A stretch of DNA of 64,000 bases from Copromyces sp. CBS 386.78. Its lineage: Eukaryota > Ascomycota > Sordariomycetes > Sordariales > Sordariaceae. The stretch is from positions 310,001 to 374,000 of the forward strand of contig MU839100.1 of the NCBI GenBank assembly GCA_030685235.1. Reading direction: 5' to 3'. The notes below the pieces were generated by a model. That model worked only from the letters and a program-made list of their open reading frames with translations, did no database searches and was not told the DNA's origin. The number at the start of each line of letters is the position of its first letter. Position 1 is the first letter of the stretch. Below are positions 46,354 to 56,911 of this stretch, one piece after another. A program made the position numbers and the translations under genes.

Positions 46354-47752
46354 ATGACCATGGCACGACACAAAGGGTTTGACACGCCCAACCACCAAAG
46401 GCACCGCTCCTCACGGACAACCTCCCTCTCACGCCGCCTCCTCTCCGCCTTCCTTCTCACAACAACCATCACCACTCCCTTCGGCATCCACGCCTACACC
46501 CCTCTCTCAACCTGCAGCCTCCAACACATCCCCTCCGCGCCCCCCTCCGACTTCGACATCCACCCCGGGTCCAACTCCCTCCTCGCTCCGATTCTCATCC
46601 CCCGCGTCCCGGGAACCGAAGGCTCCCGCCTCGTCCAAGAACACTTTGTCGATTTCTTCACTTCCCAACTCCCCGACTGGACTTTGGAATGGCAGAATTC
46701 CACTTCTACTACTCCCGTCACGGGTGGCCAGCAGATTCCGTTTGCGAATTTGATTTTACGAAGGGACCCCCCTTGGGTCACGGGGGATGCGAAAAAGGAA
46801 GGGAACGTGAAGAGGTTGACGCTTGCAGCGCATTATGATTCTCTGTACAGACCGGAGGGGTTTATTGGGGCGGTGGATAGTGCGGTGCCTTGTGCTGTTT
46901 TGATGGCGGTTGCTAGGGGGGTGGATTCGGGATTAACAAAGAGGTGGGAGGGGGTTATGACTAGGAGAAGGGAGATGGTGGATAGTGGGTTAGAGGATGA
47001 GGAGGAGGAAGAGGAGGAGGAGATGAAGGGTGTGCAGATTGTGTTGTTTGATGGGGAGGAGGCGTGGGAAAGGTGGACGAATACGGATTCGACTTATGGT
47101 TCTAGGTATGTGGTTACTGCTCCTGCTGCGAGGTTGTTGTTGTTGTTGTTGATGTTGTCTGCTGTGTTGATAGTGAAAAGGTTCTGGCATTGCATACTAA
47201 TAACCTATCATTTTCCTCGGAAATAGAGCACTAGCCGAAGCCTGGGAATCCTCTCCCTACGAGGCCTCATCAACCCACTCCAACCGACTAGAATCAATCA
47301 GCCTGCTCGTACTCCTTGACCTCTTGGGGGCGCCCAACCCCCGGATCCCCTCTTACTTCTGGGACACGCACGACACGTACGGAAACCTGGCGAAGATCGA
47401 GGACAGACTACGGAATCTGGGGCTTTTGGAGACGGCTCCCGCTTCTCCGTTCCTGCCGGATAGAAAGAAACCATATAACCGGTTTACGAGGGGGTATATA
47501 CAGGATGATCATGTTCCGTTCATGGAACGCGGTGTTAAGGTGTTGCATGTCATCCCGACGCCGTTCCCGCCTGTGTGGCATACCATGCTGGATGACGGGA
47601 AACATCTGGATTTGCCAACGGTGAGGGATTGGGCTAAAATAATGACGGCCTTTGTGGCGGAGTGGATGGATCTTGATGGGGTACTAGCGCAGGAAAGTTG
47701 TGATGTGGAAGAAGAGAGGGGAGGTGGCAGCATGGAAAAAGATGAGCTTTAG
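46354..47752 (+). CDS. Glutaminyl-peptide cyclotransferase (M28 fold) with C-terminal KDEL
   Basis: Two exons (46354-47105 and 47227-47752) join to 425 residues. A basic, Ser/Arg-rich N-terminus is followed by a hydrophobic signal or anchor (LLSAFLLTTTITTPFGIHA). The M28-type zinc site of glutaminyl cyclase is complete: Asp162 in AAHYDSLY, the catalytic/zinc Glu pair at 235-236 in FDGEEA, and His in FPPVWHTMLDDGKHLD. The LLDLLGAPNPRIPSYF and GAVDSAVPCA segments also match animal QC. These enzymes convert N-terminal Gln or Glu into pyroglutamate, which protects secreted proteins from aminopeptidases. The last four residues are KDEL, an ER retrieval signal, which suggests residence in the ER. 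An acidic run (DEEEEEEEEE, about 46996-47022) interrupts the domain between helices. An in-frame Met lies two codons downstream of the chosen start. Confidence 0.93.
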
Positions 47753-48161
47753 TGATGTTTGGAGGGCTGGCGGACTTGGCTAGATTTTTACAAACTGAAT
47801 ACACCAAAGGCCTTCAGGTATAAGATAAATGTCTTCCTTTTTACACAACACTACTTGTGTACACGCGGGAGTTTTGGGTGTGGAAGATGGTTCATCGGAA
47901 CGTGCAAGTGATATGGGTGACAAAGTGCACCCCCGGCGTGAGCCAAGTAATTACCCTCCACGTAATGGTCTTGGCGGACATTGGTACGTCCGCTATGCAT
48001 GGATGGAGCTCTGCCGTCTGGAACTTAGCTGAACGTGTTCATTGAATGCAGTGCTCCAAAGTTTCACCCCAGCGCATCTACGAATCCACGAATCCATTGC
48101 GCTTTTCCCCTTGAGAGTGTGCTCTGTTTACGAAACGAGCTCCTAGCACACATCAAGAAAG
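47753..48161. other. Intergenic region, 0.4 kb, no gene seen
   Basis: This short gap holds the glutaminyl cyclase 3' UTR and the Swp1 promoter. Confidence 0.6.
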
Positions 48162-49231
48162 ATGCGGTTTACTCAGGCACTTTTGCTGCTTGCGGCGGGC
48201 GCTGCACAGGCAGCTTCGTCTTGGAGTTTCAACGACGCCAGTGTGTCGGTTGCTGCCAAGAAGGGCAGTGATGCCATCAAGGAGAAGTAGGTTCGCGCAA
48301 CATGATGGGTTTTGTGCCCTTTCACGACGCCAATTGCTGACGCCCGTTTGCGCAGGTTCAGCCAGAAGGCCCCTCTTACGAAACCCGTTGGACTTGGAAG
48401 CACCGATACCGTCAAGATTATCTTGACTGCGAAGGAAGATGGCAAGGCAAAGCGGCCACACCAGGCCTTTGTAACCATCAAGGAGCAGGAGACAGGCCTC
48501 GAGGCTCCTTTCCCCTTGACGGTCAAGGACACCGGCAAGGCGGTGGTATCGATTGTGAGTTGCTTCATGGCAAGGCAAGATGGAATCGCTGAGAGCTTGG
48601 AGACTAACGATTCGGCGCAATACAGTCCCAGAAGGATCTCCCCGTCCAATTCCTCTTGTCGCCCAAGCCTCTCAAGGCATCCGTCGTCATCGGCTCCTTC
48701 GGCGAAGCTCGCGCTGTCAATACCCCGGTCTTCGACATCGAACTCGAGACGGATCCCAACACCCCAGTGCCCAAGTACGAAGCGCCCCTTCGCTACGGCA
48801 AGAAGCCCGAGATTCACCACATCTTCCGCGCCGATCCGCAGAGCCCGCCCAAGGTGATCTCTCTGTTCTTCACCCTTGCCGTGGCTGCTACAGTTCCGGC
48901 TCTTTTCATCAGCGTGAGTTTATGACCCTGGCTACCCATGTACACCGAGTTTTTGCTGCTGGATGCTAACGTTTTCTGTTCTTTACGGCAGTGGCTCTTG
49001 CTCGGCGCAAACGTCAACCACTTAACCAAGGCTCTCGGTGCCGCGCCCTTGTCACATGTCACCTTCTTTGGCTCCATCGTGGCCATGGAGGGTGTGTTCT
49101 TCATGTACTATACCAGCTGGAACCTGTTCCAGGTCCTTCCAGTTGCTGGCGTAGTGGGCGTCATAACCGTGCTGAGCGGCACCAAGGCCCTTGGAGAGGT
49201 TCAGAGCAGACGCCTCGCGAATGAACGCTAA
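48162..49231 (+). CDS. swp1: Oligosaccharyltransferase subunit Swp1/ribophorin II
   Basis: Four exons (48162-48286, 48356-48554, 48626-48913, 48992-49231) join to 283 residues. The signal peptide is MRFTQALLLLAAGAAQA. The lumenal part has the family's alternating beta-type repeats (LTKPVGLGSTDTVKIILTAKE, PHQAFVTIKEQETGLEAPFP, DLPVQFLLSPKPLKASVVIGSFG). The membrane part has three hydrophobic helices (VISLFFTLAVAATVPALFI, HVTFFGSIVAMEGVFFMYY, LFQVLPVAGVVGVITVLSG), as in Swp1. Swp1 is a core subunit of the ER enzyme that transfers the lipid-linked oligosaccharide to Asn-X-Ser/Thr sites. The length matches yeast Swp1 (about 286), not the longer animal ribophorin II. The small introns all keep frame, with splice sites GTAGGT, GTGAGT and GTGAGT. 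Confidence 0.93.
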
Positions 49232-50663
49232 GCGATCAAGATGTTCATTCGGAGAACGACGCACGAATGCTTCTAGGGCCAAGCTTCTATAGGGAAGCGG
49301 TCGATGTGCGACCTCCTTATAACTTTCGCTAGGAATGGTTGGACATGGCCTAGGGTTACTACCCAGATATATGGCGTGACGGATTTGATAGACAAAACTA
49401 GAAATATAACTATCTAGCAAGAATGGGTCGGAATCATGGTTCAAGTTGGCCAGGGGCGGGGGCTTCTTGATTGTCTCTGTCAAGTCCGATGATTCGTACA
49501 TCGGCCCTTCCCCGACTGCCCTGAAGAAAGCAAGGGAGCATCGATGGGCCGAAATTGCTGTTCGTCTAGAAACTCACCACGGTCAATAATCGCAAAGACG
49601 TTAAGTCAACCAGATGCGTCGGTTAGGCACAAGTGAGGTGGCTGGTAACGATCACAATTTGAAACTTCTCTCTTTGGTTGGCACACAGAGACCGTGAACC
49701 GGTTCTTCGGTCACCTCAACCGGGAAACAGGTGAGACGTGGACGGCTGACTGACTGCTCTGCCGGTGGTCTTGCTGGTGGTTCCTTGCTGCCGTGCTTCG
49801 TACCCAATAAGCTGGTGGCTGGCTGAGGAGGAAAGGCGCATCACCATCCCTCTTACTTCTTCGTTTCCAATTCATCGCATTCATGTGGCATGCAAGAACA
49901 TTCAAAGCTTACCTCTATACAGCGGATAGCTTCCTTGGGTTTGAATTTGCGACTTGAAGTTGGGATGTTTGGCTTGGAGGTCCTGCAGGTGTTAAGTACT
50001 TTCATACCCAGAAGTTAGCGGTAAGGTCCTGCAGCCAGTGCGCGATAGGGGAAGCGCTAACAGCTGCATAGGGCAGTGAAACGAGCAGGTTCCCGACCGT
50101 GGCTGCCCCACCTCCAAGTACCCTTGTAGTGAATGTAAACAAACGCAGCAGCAGATGGACAAATGAGAGCTCCAGTTTCCCATCGGATCGCGTTTTCTCC
50201 AAATTCCCAGCCTGCCACTTCCACTTGCACCCACACATCCCGTTTTCCTTCCCACCGAGTCGCATCCAAACCCGCTTGGCCCTGTCCCCTGCCAGGTGCG
50301 ACACCATTGACGTTGGGCTTTTTGGAACTTGCAACTTACAATTTGATCGCGTCGCATTTCGATTTTGCTCACCAATCCAGCATGCGCACAGTGTCTCGGT
50401 TTCCTGCTCAATTATCAAGCGTTCGTTTTTGATCGCTTTGCTTCCTTTTGGACTCGACGACCTTCCCACGGAGACACCCTTCCCTTGCGACCACTTGCGG
50501 CCCGCAGAAAAGAAAGCGCAACGCGCTCGAGTGAGTGTTGTGTGTTGTCGCTGCCTGCGCCTGCCCTAATTCCGGGTTGGCTAGAGGGAACCCGTCCACC
50601 GACCGTGACGCTTGGCCAACACCGCGCTCGACGCGCCCCTCCGACCCCGATTCCCAACTTGCT
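49232..50663. other. Intergenic region and long leader, 1.4 kb, no gene seen
   Basis: This contains the Swp1 3' UTR and the promoter and leader of the coiled-coil gene. The frame of the coiled-coil gene is open for 43 codons upstream of its first ATG without another Met, so the annotated start is the ATG at 50664. Confidence 0.5.
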
Positions 50664-53600
50664 ATGGACATCAACAGAAATACCAATTCCCATAATAGCA
50701 AACCGAAGCATATCTCTAGGTTAAAACAAGAGATGTACCAACTACGGCTTAAGAACAACCCTTTCGGCTCTCCGCCATCCTCCACCGGCGACCATGACAC
50801 GGTTAGCACCACCACCGAGGACCTCTCGCACAATCTGTCCGCCTTCTCCTTTAACCCCGACGACGAGGGCACCCGCAAGGCCAGTGAGGACTATAGGCTC
50901 CCCACCAAGCGACACGCTACTCGCTCCGGCCGTTTTGGCTCGCGGCAGCAACAAGAACAGCAACAGGCTACCATGCTAAACACCTCGGCCATCGGTCGCG
51001 CCTTTCCCGAATGGACTGGCCCAATTAACGACACGGCCCCAACGACACAGAACGTCGAAACCAACATCGCCTATAATCCATATTCCGAAGCTAAGAACCG
51101 CAAAGAGAACGTCCGCCCTATCACCGAGCTAACGGAGGAGCACCTTCTCAACTACGGGTTGGATCCTAAGAAGAAGACCCGTGTGGAGATGCAGCCTCGA
51201 GTTGAGAACGAGTCTGACTGCTCGACCATTCTCTCCAGATCGCCTGGCCGGGGCGCTCGTCGCTCTCGGTTCAACAACGCCCATATGGAAAATAGAGCCG
51301 CTTCCCCCGAAGTTCCCAAGCGCTCTCTTCAGGATATCGTTTCCAAGATTCGTACCGAGAAGGAAGCCAACAGAAACCAACTATCCCAAAGCGCGATGCC
51401 GCAGAAACAATCTCAGCCTATTCATGCCAGTCTCAACGCCTTCCTGAACTCGGACCTTGCTGCGGATAAGACCAACGTGGGCCCTACTGAAGGTCGATCT
51501 TTCTTTCTTCCTGCTTTCAGACACCTGCCCGACTGGACATCAGGAGCCCTCAAGTTCAATGCCATGAAGGATGGCGTCCCTGTTTTCGTCAAGTCTGGTA
51601 AGAACGGCGTACGGCTCGGTCAGTCCGGCGACCACGAACCCATCAATGCTGTCGGCATTCCTCAGGAGGATGAGCAGATCTTTGTCTCCATGGATAAGCT
51701 CCAGGAGGAAGTCCGCGAACTCCATGATCATGACGCCATGCTCCAGCGCGAAGCTGAGAAGCTTCAGCGGGAAGTCAACCAGCTCCAGTCTGAGCTTAAG
51801 CGTTACAAGACTAGGAGACCATCGGACAGTGCCATAGGATCAGACTCCGATGGCTCGTTCGGGAGACATGCTCAAGCGAATGGGTACCAGCTTGAGACCC
51901 AGATCGCCCAGCTACAGAATCGTCTTGATCAGGCCAGCAGGCAGGTTGGAGTACAGGATATCCACAGTACAGCACTCGCAGCTGAGCGCGACGAGGCCTT
52001 GCATCAAGCGTCACTTGCTCGCGAAAGAGCGAAGCGACTACAGGCGGAGCTTGAGTCTACACAAAAGGATCTCGAGTTCACGCTCCAGTACCGCAAAGAT
52101 AAGGACTTCCTCCAAAATGAGAACATCTCTCTACGCACTACCAACGAGGAGCTCAAACAGACAAACGAGGCTCTCTCGCAAGCGAACCAGGAGCTTTCCT
52201 CAAAGTACGACAGACTTCGCCGGGAACAGCTGTCAGCACAGAAAGACTTGGCTTCAGCCCAGGAGGAACTTGCCTCTTTGCGCAAGAAGTACGATGCTAT
52301 GCTGGAAGAGAAGAAGCTTATTGTTCAAGACCATGCGAGCATGGAACGTAACAATGAGAGCTACTTCAAGGAGACCAAGAGACTTCAGGCGCAAATTGCC
52401 GCCAGGGATCAACATATCGCCGACCTCAAGAAGGGAATCAGCACTCGGGATCAGATGATCGACAACATTGGAGGCTTGACAACAAATACGGCAGTCATCG
52501 AGCTCAATGCTGAGCTGGAGGCCGAGATTGAGCAGCTGAAGCAGAAGCTGCAGCAACAACAACAAGCTACCAGGACTGATGAGAGGGATGGGTCAATCAG
52601 CGCCAAAGAAGGCAGGATTCGCGTTCTCAAAGGGCAGAATCTTGAGCTAGAGTGTGAGAAGCAGAAGCTCCTGGAAGAGAACCAGCGGCTCCGCGCTGAG
52701 TATGAGGAGATGAGGAACCAGTGGATCGATGATCGTCATAAGGTGGTTCGACTCAACCAACTCCTCACCAAGAACAACACTGAGTTCCTCAAGACGATGA
52801 ACGACAACACTGAAGACTGCGTCCGGTTGGAGGAGGACTTCAAGAATAAGGAGGCATCTCTGCGTCAAAAACTGGAACGCCGAGAGGCAGCTATCAAGAA
52901 AGTCAAGCAGTTGACCGCCCAGATCAACGAGATCTCACAAAGGGAACTTTTGAGCAAACCTACAAAGCTTACACGAATCGTCGAGCCGAAAGATGGCACT
53001 GGCACTAGATATGCTGCGAGCGACCTGACTGGGAAGAGCGGTACCATGAACATTGACGACGACCCGACTAGGGAACTTAACTTGACCCAAGGGACTGATT
53101 TTGCCAGCATTATGGATAACGAGATTGCGAAGTTGAAGCAAACCTACCGGGACTTCGAAAATCAGCAGCGGCAAAGCGAGAATGATAACATCACGCAAGC
53201 GTCGCAAACAGGTGACGCGGCCGAGTCCAAGAATCAACCGGCCGGTATCCTTAAGAAGTCGAGTCGATTTGGGTTCGACGAAGATACTGGCCGTTTCAGC
53301 GTTAAGTCTGCTTTCAGCGTCGCCAGTCATCACACCGACGACGAGTCCGTCAAGACTGCGACTACCAGCAAGAGCCGCCGGCCTTCATCAATGGGTGTTC
53401 AGGGTCAGGAAACTTCACGTCCTGCATCCCGCGTGCGGCGAAACTCGGACAACCCTACCATCACGACGCAGACTGATAAGCAGTCTAACATTGGTCATTC
53501 AGTTCCCGCGCTAAGCAAGGAGGCTCGCCGGGTACTTGATCAGATTTGCAACCACAAGTCAGACAACTGCAATGTCTGTGTTCGTATCGCAGCGAACGGA

Positions 53601-54101
53601 CATCGTGTTAGCCCATCCACCAAGGCCCCAATTTCTGTCGACGATATGAGGAAGGGAAAGAAGACTGTTCGCGTGGATAGACCTGTCCCTGTCTCGGATC
53701 GGGCGGTTGAGGCCCGCGGTACCTACGAGGAGGAGCCAACCATGCGTCCCGCCATGGCGCCAGGCGATGCGCTTGCGGTACTGATCAAGGAAATCGGCGA
53801 CGAAATCGAGCACCTTCAGATGGAGTTGAAGCGTGTGAATGAGGTTTACTTCGGTCTGGACAAGTCTACCGGACAGCGCGAGCGTAGGCGGCTCATGGGT
53901 GAGATCAAGAAGTTGCAAGCCGAGCTTGAGACAAAGAGCGGGCAGCTGTACAAGCTGCACGACGTTCTTGAAGGACAAAAGGATGCTGGTCAGCTGATGG
54001 ATGACTCCGAACTTGATATCACCATTCTGAGTGATCTGCTTCGCGTTAATGGCGCGACTGAGAACCATCAGGAGGCTTCTTGGAATGGGTTTGATGAGTA
54101 A
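50664..54101 (+). CDS. Coiled-coil protein with Cep57-type C-terminal region, probable spindle-pole-body component
   Basis: An intronless frame from the first in-frame ATG (50664) encodes 1145 residues. The N-terminal 340 are low in complexity, with an early conserved-looking SKPKHISRLKQEMYQLRLKNNPFGSP. A long coiled coil follows (about residues 345-860, Glu/Gln/Lys/Leu heptads), then a Ser-rich linker. The C-terminal domain has LSKEARRVLDQICNHKSDNCNVCVRIA and later DALAVLIKEIGDEIEHLQMELKRVNEVYFGLD. This C-terminus resembles the Cep57-type microtubule-binding domain. In fungi the closest arrangement is fission yeast Ppc89 and the related anchoring protein of the Neurospora/Aspergillus spindle pole body, which hold gamma-tubulin nucleation factors at the pole. 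I infer a role at the spindle pole body or septal microtubule-organising centres. The assignment rests on architecture and the CNVC region. Confidence 0.82.
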   Translation: MDINRNTNSHNSKPKHISRLKQEMYQLRLKNNPFGSPPSSTGDHDTVSTTTEDLSHNLSAFSFNPDDEGTRKASEDYRLPTKRHATRSGRFGSRQQQEQQQATMLNTSAIGRAFPEWTGPINDTAPTTQNVETNIAYNPYSEAKNRKENVRPITELTEEHLLNYGLDPKKKTRVEMQPRVENESDCSTILSRSPGRGARRSRFNNAHMENRAASPEVPKRSLQDIVSKIRTEKEANRNQLSQSAMPQKQSQPIHASLNAFLNSDLAADKTNVGPTEGRSFFLPAFRHLPDWTSGALKFNAMKDGVPVFVKSGKNGVRLGQSGDHEPINAVGIPQEDEQIFVSMDKLQEEVRELHDHDAMLQREAEKLQREVNQLQSELKRYKTRRPSDSAIGSDSDGSFGRHAQANGYQLETQIAQLQNRLDQASRQVGVQDIHSTALAAERDEALHQASLARERAKRLQAELESTQKDLEFTLQYRKDKDFLQNENISLRTTNEELKQTNEALSQANQELSSKYDRLRREQLSAQKDLASAQEELASLRKKYDAMLEEKKLIVQDHASMERNNESYFKETKRLQAQIAARDQHIADLKKGISTRDQMIDNIGGLTTNTAVIELNAELEAEIEQLKQKLQQQQQATRTDERDGSISAKEGRIRVLKGQNLELECEKQKLLEENQRLRAEYEEMRNQWIDDRHKVVRLNQLLTKNNTEFLKTMNDNTEDCVRLEEDFKNKEASLRQKLERREAAIKKVKQLTAQINEISQRELLSKPTKLTRIVEPKDGTGTRYAASDLTGKSGTMNIDDDPTRELNLTQGTDFASIMDNEIAKLKQTYRDFENQQRQSENDNITQASQTGDAAESKNQPAGILKKSSRFGFDEDTGRFSVKSAFSVASHHTDDESVKTATTSKSRRPSSMGVQGQETSRPASRVRRNSDNPTITTQTDKQSNIGHSVPALSKEARRVLDQICNHKSDNCNVCVRIAANGHRVSPSTKAPISVDDMRKGKKTVRVDRPVPVSDRAVEARGTYEEEPTMRPAMAPGDALAVLIKEIGDEIEHLQMELKRVNEVYFGLDKSTGQRERRRLMGEIKKLQAELETKSGQLYKLHDVLEGQKDAGQLMDDSELDITILSDLLRVNGATENHQEASWNGFDE

Positions 54102-55055
54102 AGCCGCACGTGGCGATGGCACTGATGATGATGAACTTGGGCAGGGGCGTTTGGGCATTTTCTCGGAGCACATTGCATGGGCCTGCTTTTTCTTTTGGGC
54201 GCTTGAGCACTTGGTTTGCTGCTCTCTGTTTTGATGTCAAGCAAGGCGAAGGGGTTGTTACAAAAGCTGTTCCGCCGGTTTGCTATGATAGGGGCTTTGG
54301 CCAGGGTCTTTTTCTCATGAGGAATTATTTTGTTGTATGATTTTCTCCGTGGTCATATCGGTCACGGCTTTGGAGCATGGTTCGAGATATCTGATGTATG
54401 GATTATAGGAAGGCTACAGGATTACAAATACAATTGGCAAGCCCATTACTGGGTTCAAGAAAAAAGATTCGAGTCTTCAACCCGACCAACTGTTGTTCGC
54501 GAACCATCGACATCTTTCGAATGGATAGAAAGCCGAAGCATGAAAAGTGGTACAGGCAGTAGGTAGTCTGGTAGCCTTTCTTTTGAACAAAGCATTGATT
54601 GATAGCGAAAAGTATCTTACTGCGGTAGATACAGTCAGAATTAAAATACATGCATCAACTTCACCGAAGCCATGCTCGTTGTGTTTGTTTATGTTCAGTC
54701 CGTAGCCCCTTTCACCGCGATGATCCAGGCGTCTAGAAGCCGCTACCGGGCCGATGCCAGCTGCCCGCTTTCAGGCCTACTTGGTACAGCGGCACCGTTT
54801 GCTGCCACCGGCAGAGCCCCGCGGCCTGAACTTCAGTTCTAGTTCACGACAACGCCAGGCACGCGCATCCACCATCACAACCACCCGACTTTACTTTCAG
54901 CGCGCCAAACGAAACACTTCCGCTTCTCCCACCAACCAACAATAACTCCGGCCACATACGCCCAACTTTCAGCGCGCTTATCCCGAACGCACTACACCAA
55001 ACTACTGTACGACTCCTCTACATCAACGCATCCGTTACTACCCAAATCAGCAATT
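54102..55055. other. Intergenic region, 0.95 kb, no gene seen
   Basis: This contains the 3' UTR of the coiled-coil gene and the Y14 promoter. C/A-rich DNA at 54830-55050 looks like a leader. Confidence 0.55.
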
Positions 55056-55655
55056 ATGGGTGACGACATGGAAGTCGATGATGCGCCCCTCTCTCCTCAG
55101 CAGGAGCAGGAGGAGGGTGCTCCTGCTGCCTCCGGCGGCGCCAACTCCAGCAAGGTCGCGGCCATGCAAACCCACACCAAGGCGACCGCCGTGCGCTCCA
55201 TCGAGGGCTGGATCGTCATGGTGACCAACGTGCATGAAGAGGCCGACGAGGAGGCTATCCAGGACAAGTTCGGCGAGTTTGGCGAGATCAAGAACTTGCA
55301 TCTCAACTTGGATAGGCGGAGTGGCTACGTCAAGGTTCGCTGTGCCTCTCCTCCGTAACCTGTAGTTGTACGATTATGCCATACAGTAGCTGATCATGTT
55401 TCCCAACAGGGCTACGCATTGATTGAGTATCCTACCCTCGAAGAGGCCCGCGCCGCCATCGATGGCGCCCACGAGACGAAGCTCCTCGACCAGACTATCC
55501 AGGTCGACTTTGCCTTTGTGCGACCACCCCCGGGCAAGACCGGCGGCGGCGGCCGTGCAGGTACTGGCGGAGGCGGCGGCGGACGCAACGGCCCTGGCAA
55601 TCGCAATAGGGGTGGCCGGAGTAGGAGCCGCAGCCCCGTTGGCAGGGACGATTGA
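55056..55655 (+). CDS. y14: Y14 / RBM8A exon junction complex RNA-binding protein
   Basis: Exons 55056-55334 and 55410-55655 join to 174 residues. An acidic N-terminus ([14 protein letters not shown]) precedes one RRM. Its signature is typical of Y14: [41 protein letters not shown], then the intron, then [26 protein letters not shown] and [11 protein letters not shown]. The tail is Gly/Arg-rich and ends [13 protein letters not shown]14 pairs with Mago in the exon junction complex laid down upstream of spliced junctions, where it serves mRNA surveillance. The intron is 75 bp with a GTTCGC donor, which is unusual. About 400 bp past the stop lies a further intron-like unit, described separately, that probably belongs to this transcript. 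Length and sequence match the family, with a longer Gly-rich tail. Confidence 0.95.
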
Positions 55656-56911
55656 ATGCCTACGGGATAACACATTTCGAGCTCATGTCTCGCAATAGTA
55701 ACGGCGCGACGAATGTGATGGACGGAAATACCTCTTGGGGCCTGAGAGTTTGGCTTTCCCTTTCGCCTCTCGCTACAGCATTGAGGAGCAGCCAACTGGT
55801 GGGTTTGCGAGAACGGGTGGAATCATACTGGGATGGCGTGGCTTGCTGCAGATCGCGTCCTTGATCTTCGACCGGACGGACAATGACCAGAATGGAAAGG
55901 AGCAAAGTCTGAGGAGAAAAAACATTGGAGAGACAGTTGGGTTCAGGTAGACACAGACCTGTAAACCACGTACTACACTCAGGTAGCCGATGTGTCGTCT
56001 TAAAGAGACCAAAATTCAAGACACGTCGGCGCGTTGCCACGGTCTAAACAGGTATGTTTGTATTTCCTCGCCTCTTCGTCTGGCATTTAGCTAATCAAAC
56101 CTCTTTTTAGGACCCAAGACTGGCCTTGTATAACTTTGCTGTGCAAAAGTGTTTGCTGTGATTATACCCAGCATGAAGAGTACTTAGGGCTTGGAGCCTG
56201 CTTCGACGCTGCATCATCATCGTTGGGCTTCCACTTTATGATGAGTCTGCAACTCCATTGTGCCAGCACTTGAGTGAACGGGACCATTCTGAGCCGCAGA
56301 ATGGCATTTGGCAACGGACAGCACAGGTAGATGGATCCCATACCATGCGTTCGTGCCTATTTGTTCTATGCTCGTCGGTTGTATCGGCTCTCTTGGGCGT
56401 GAACCAACAGGCAGTGGGTGAAAGAGCGTCGGCTTGAAATCGTCGCAGCACGGGTCGTTGGACAATCCCCGGAAAAAAGGATTGCGCGGTCGATACAAGC
56501 GCTCTATCTGGCCCATCCCGGCCATACCCTATCGCCTTGCCCATTGGCAGTTGGCACAAGAGTCGTGTGTCGTCGTTCCCATTCAGTTCATATCATCGTC
56601 ATCATTCCTTAGCGCCAAGGGGATCAACCCACAATGCCGGGGGCTTGGTAAGGCTGTGGCGGAAGCGCTGAGCAGGAACTCCTGTCAGACTCGGCATTGC
56701 AGGATACGCCTGCTTCCATGAATAATCGTTTTCTTGGCATTTCAGGTAAATGGTTTGCTGATCTCTTTCTTTGAGCGTTTGCTCGTTCCTAGTGGAATTT
56801 GTACCTGTTCTTGAATTTCTTTCCCCCAAGTTTCCATCTTTTGATGTCAACTTCAAGGTTACAACATCCGGCCTGTACAGATGTGCTATAATCAACGCTC
56901 TACTTCCCTAA
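55656..56911. other. Y14 3' region and IQM-like gene promoter
   Basis: This 1.25-kb stretch has no protein-coding gene. It contains the intron-like unit at 56052-56110 and then the probable promoter of the IQM-like gene. No tRNA or repeat seen. Confidence 0.55.
56052..56110 (+). promoter_or_regulatory. Candidate 3' UTR intron of Y14 (NMD autoregulation element)
   Basis: A complete intron signature of 59 bp is present: donor CAG|GTATGT, branch GCTAATC and a pyrimidine-led acceptor TTTTTAG|GAC. It begins about 400 bp beyond the Y14 stop codon. Splicing this far after a stop places an exon junction complex downstream of termination and triggers nonsense-mediated decay. In Neurospora crassa, Y14 and eIF4A3 transcripts are reported to carry spliced 3' UTR introns that give such autoregulation. 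That this unit is transcribed with Y14 is inferred. Confidence 0.65.
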
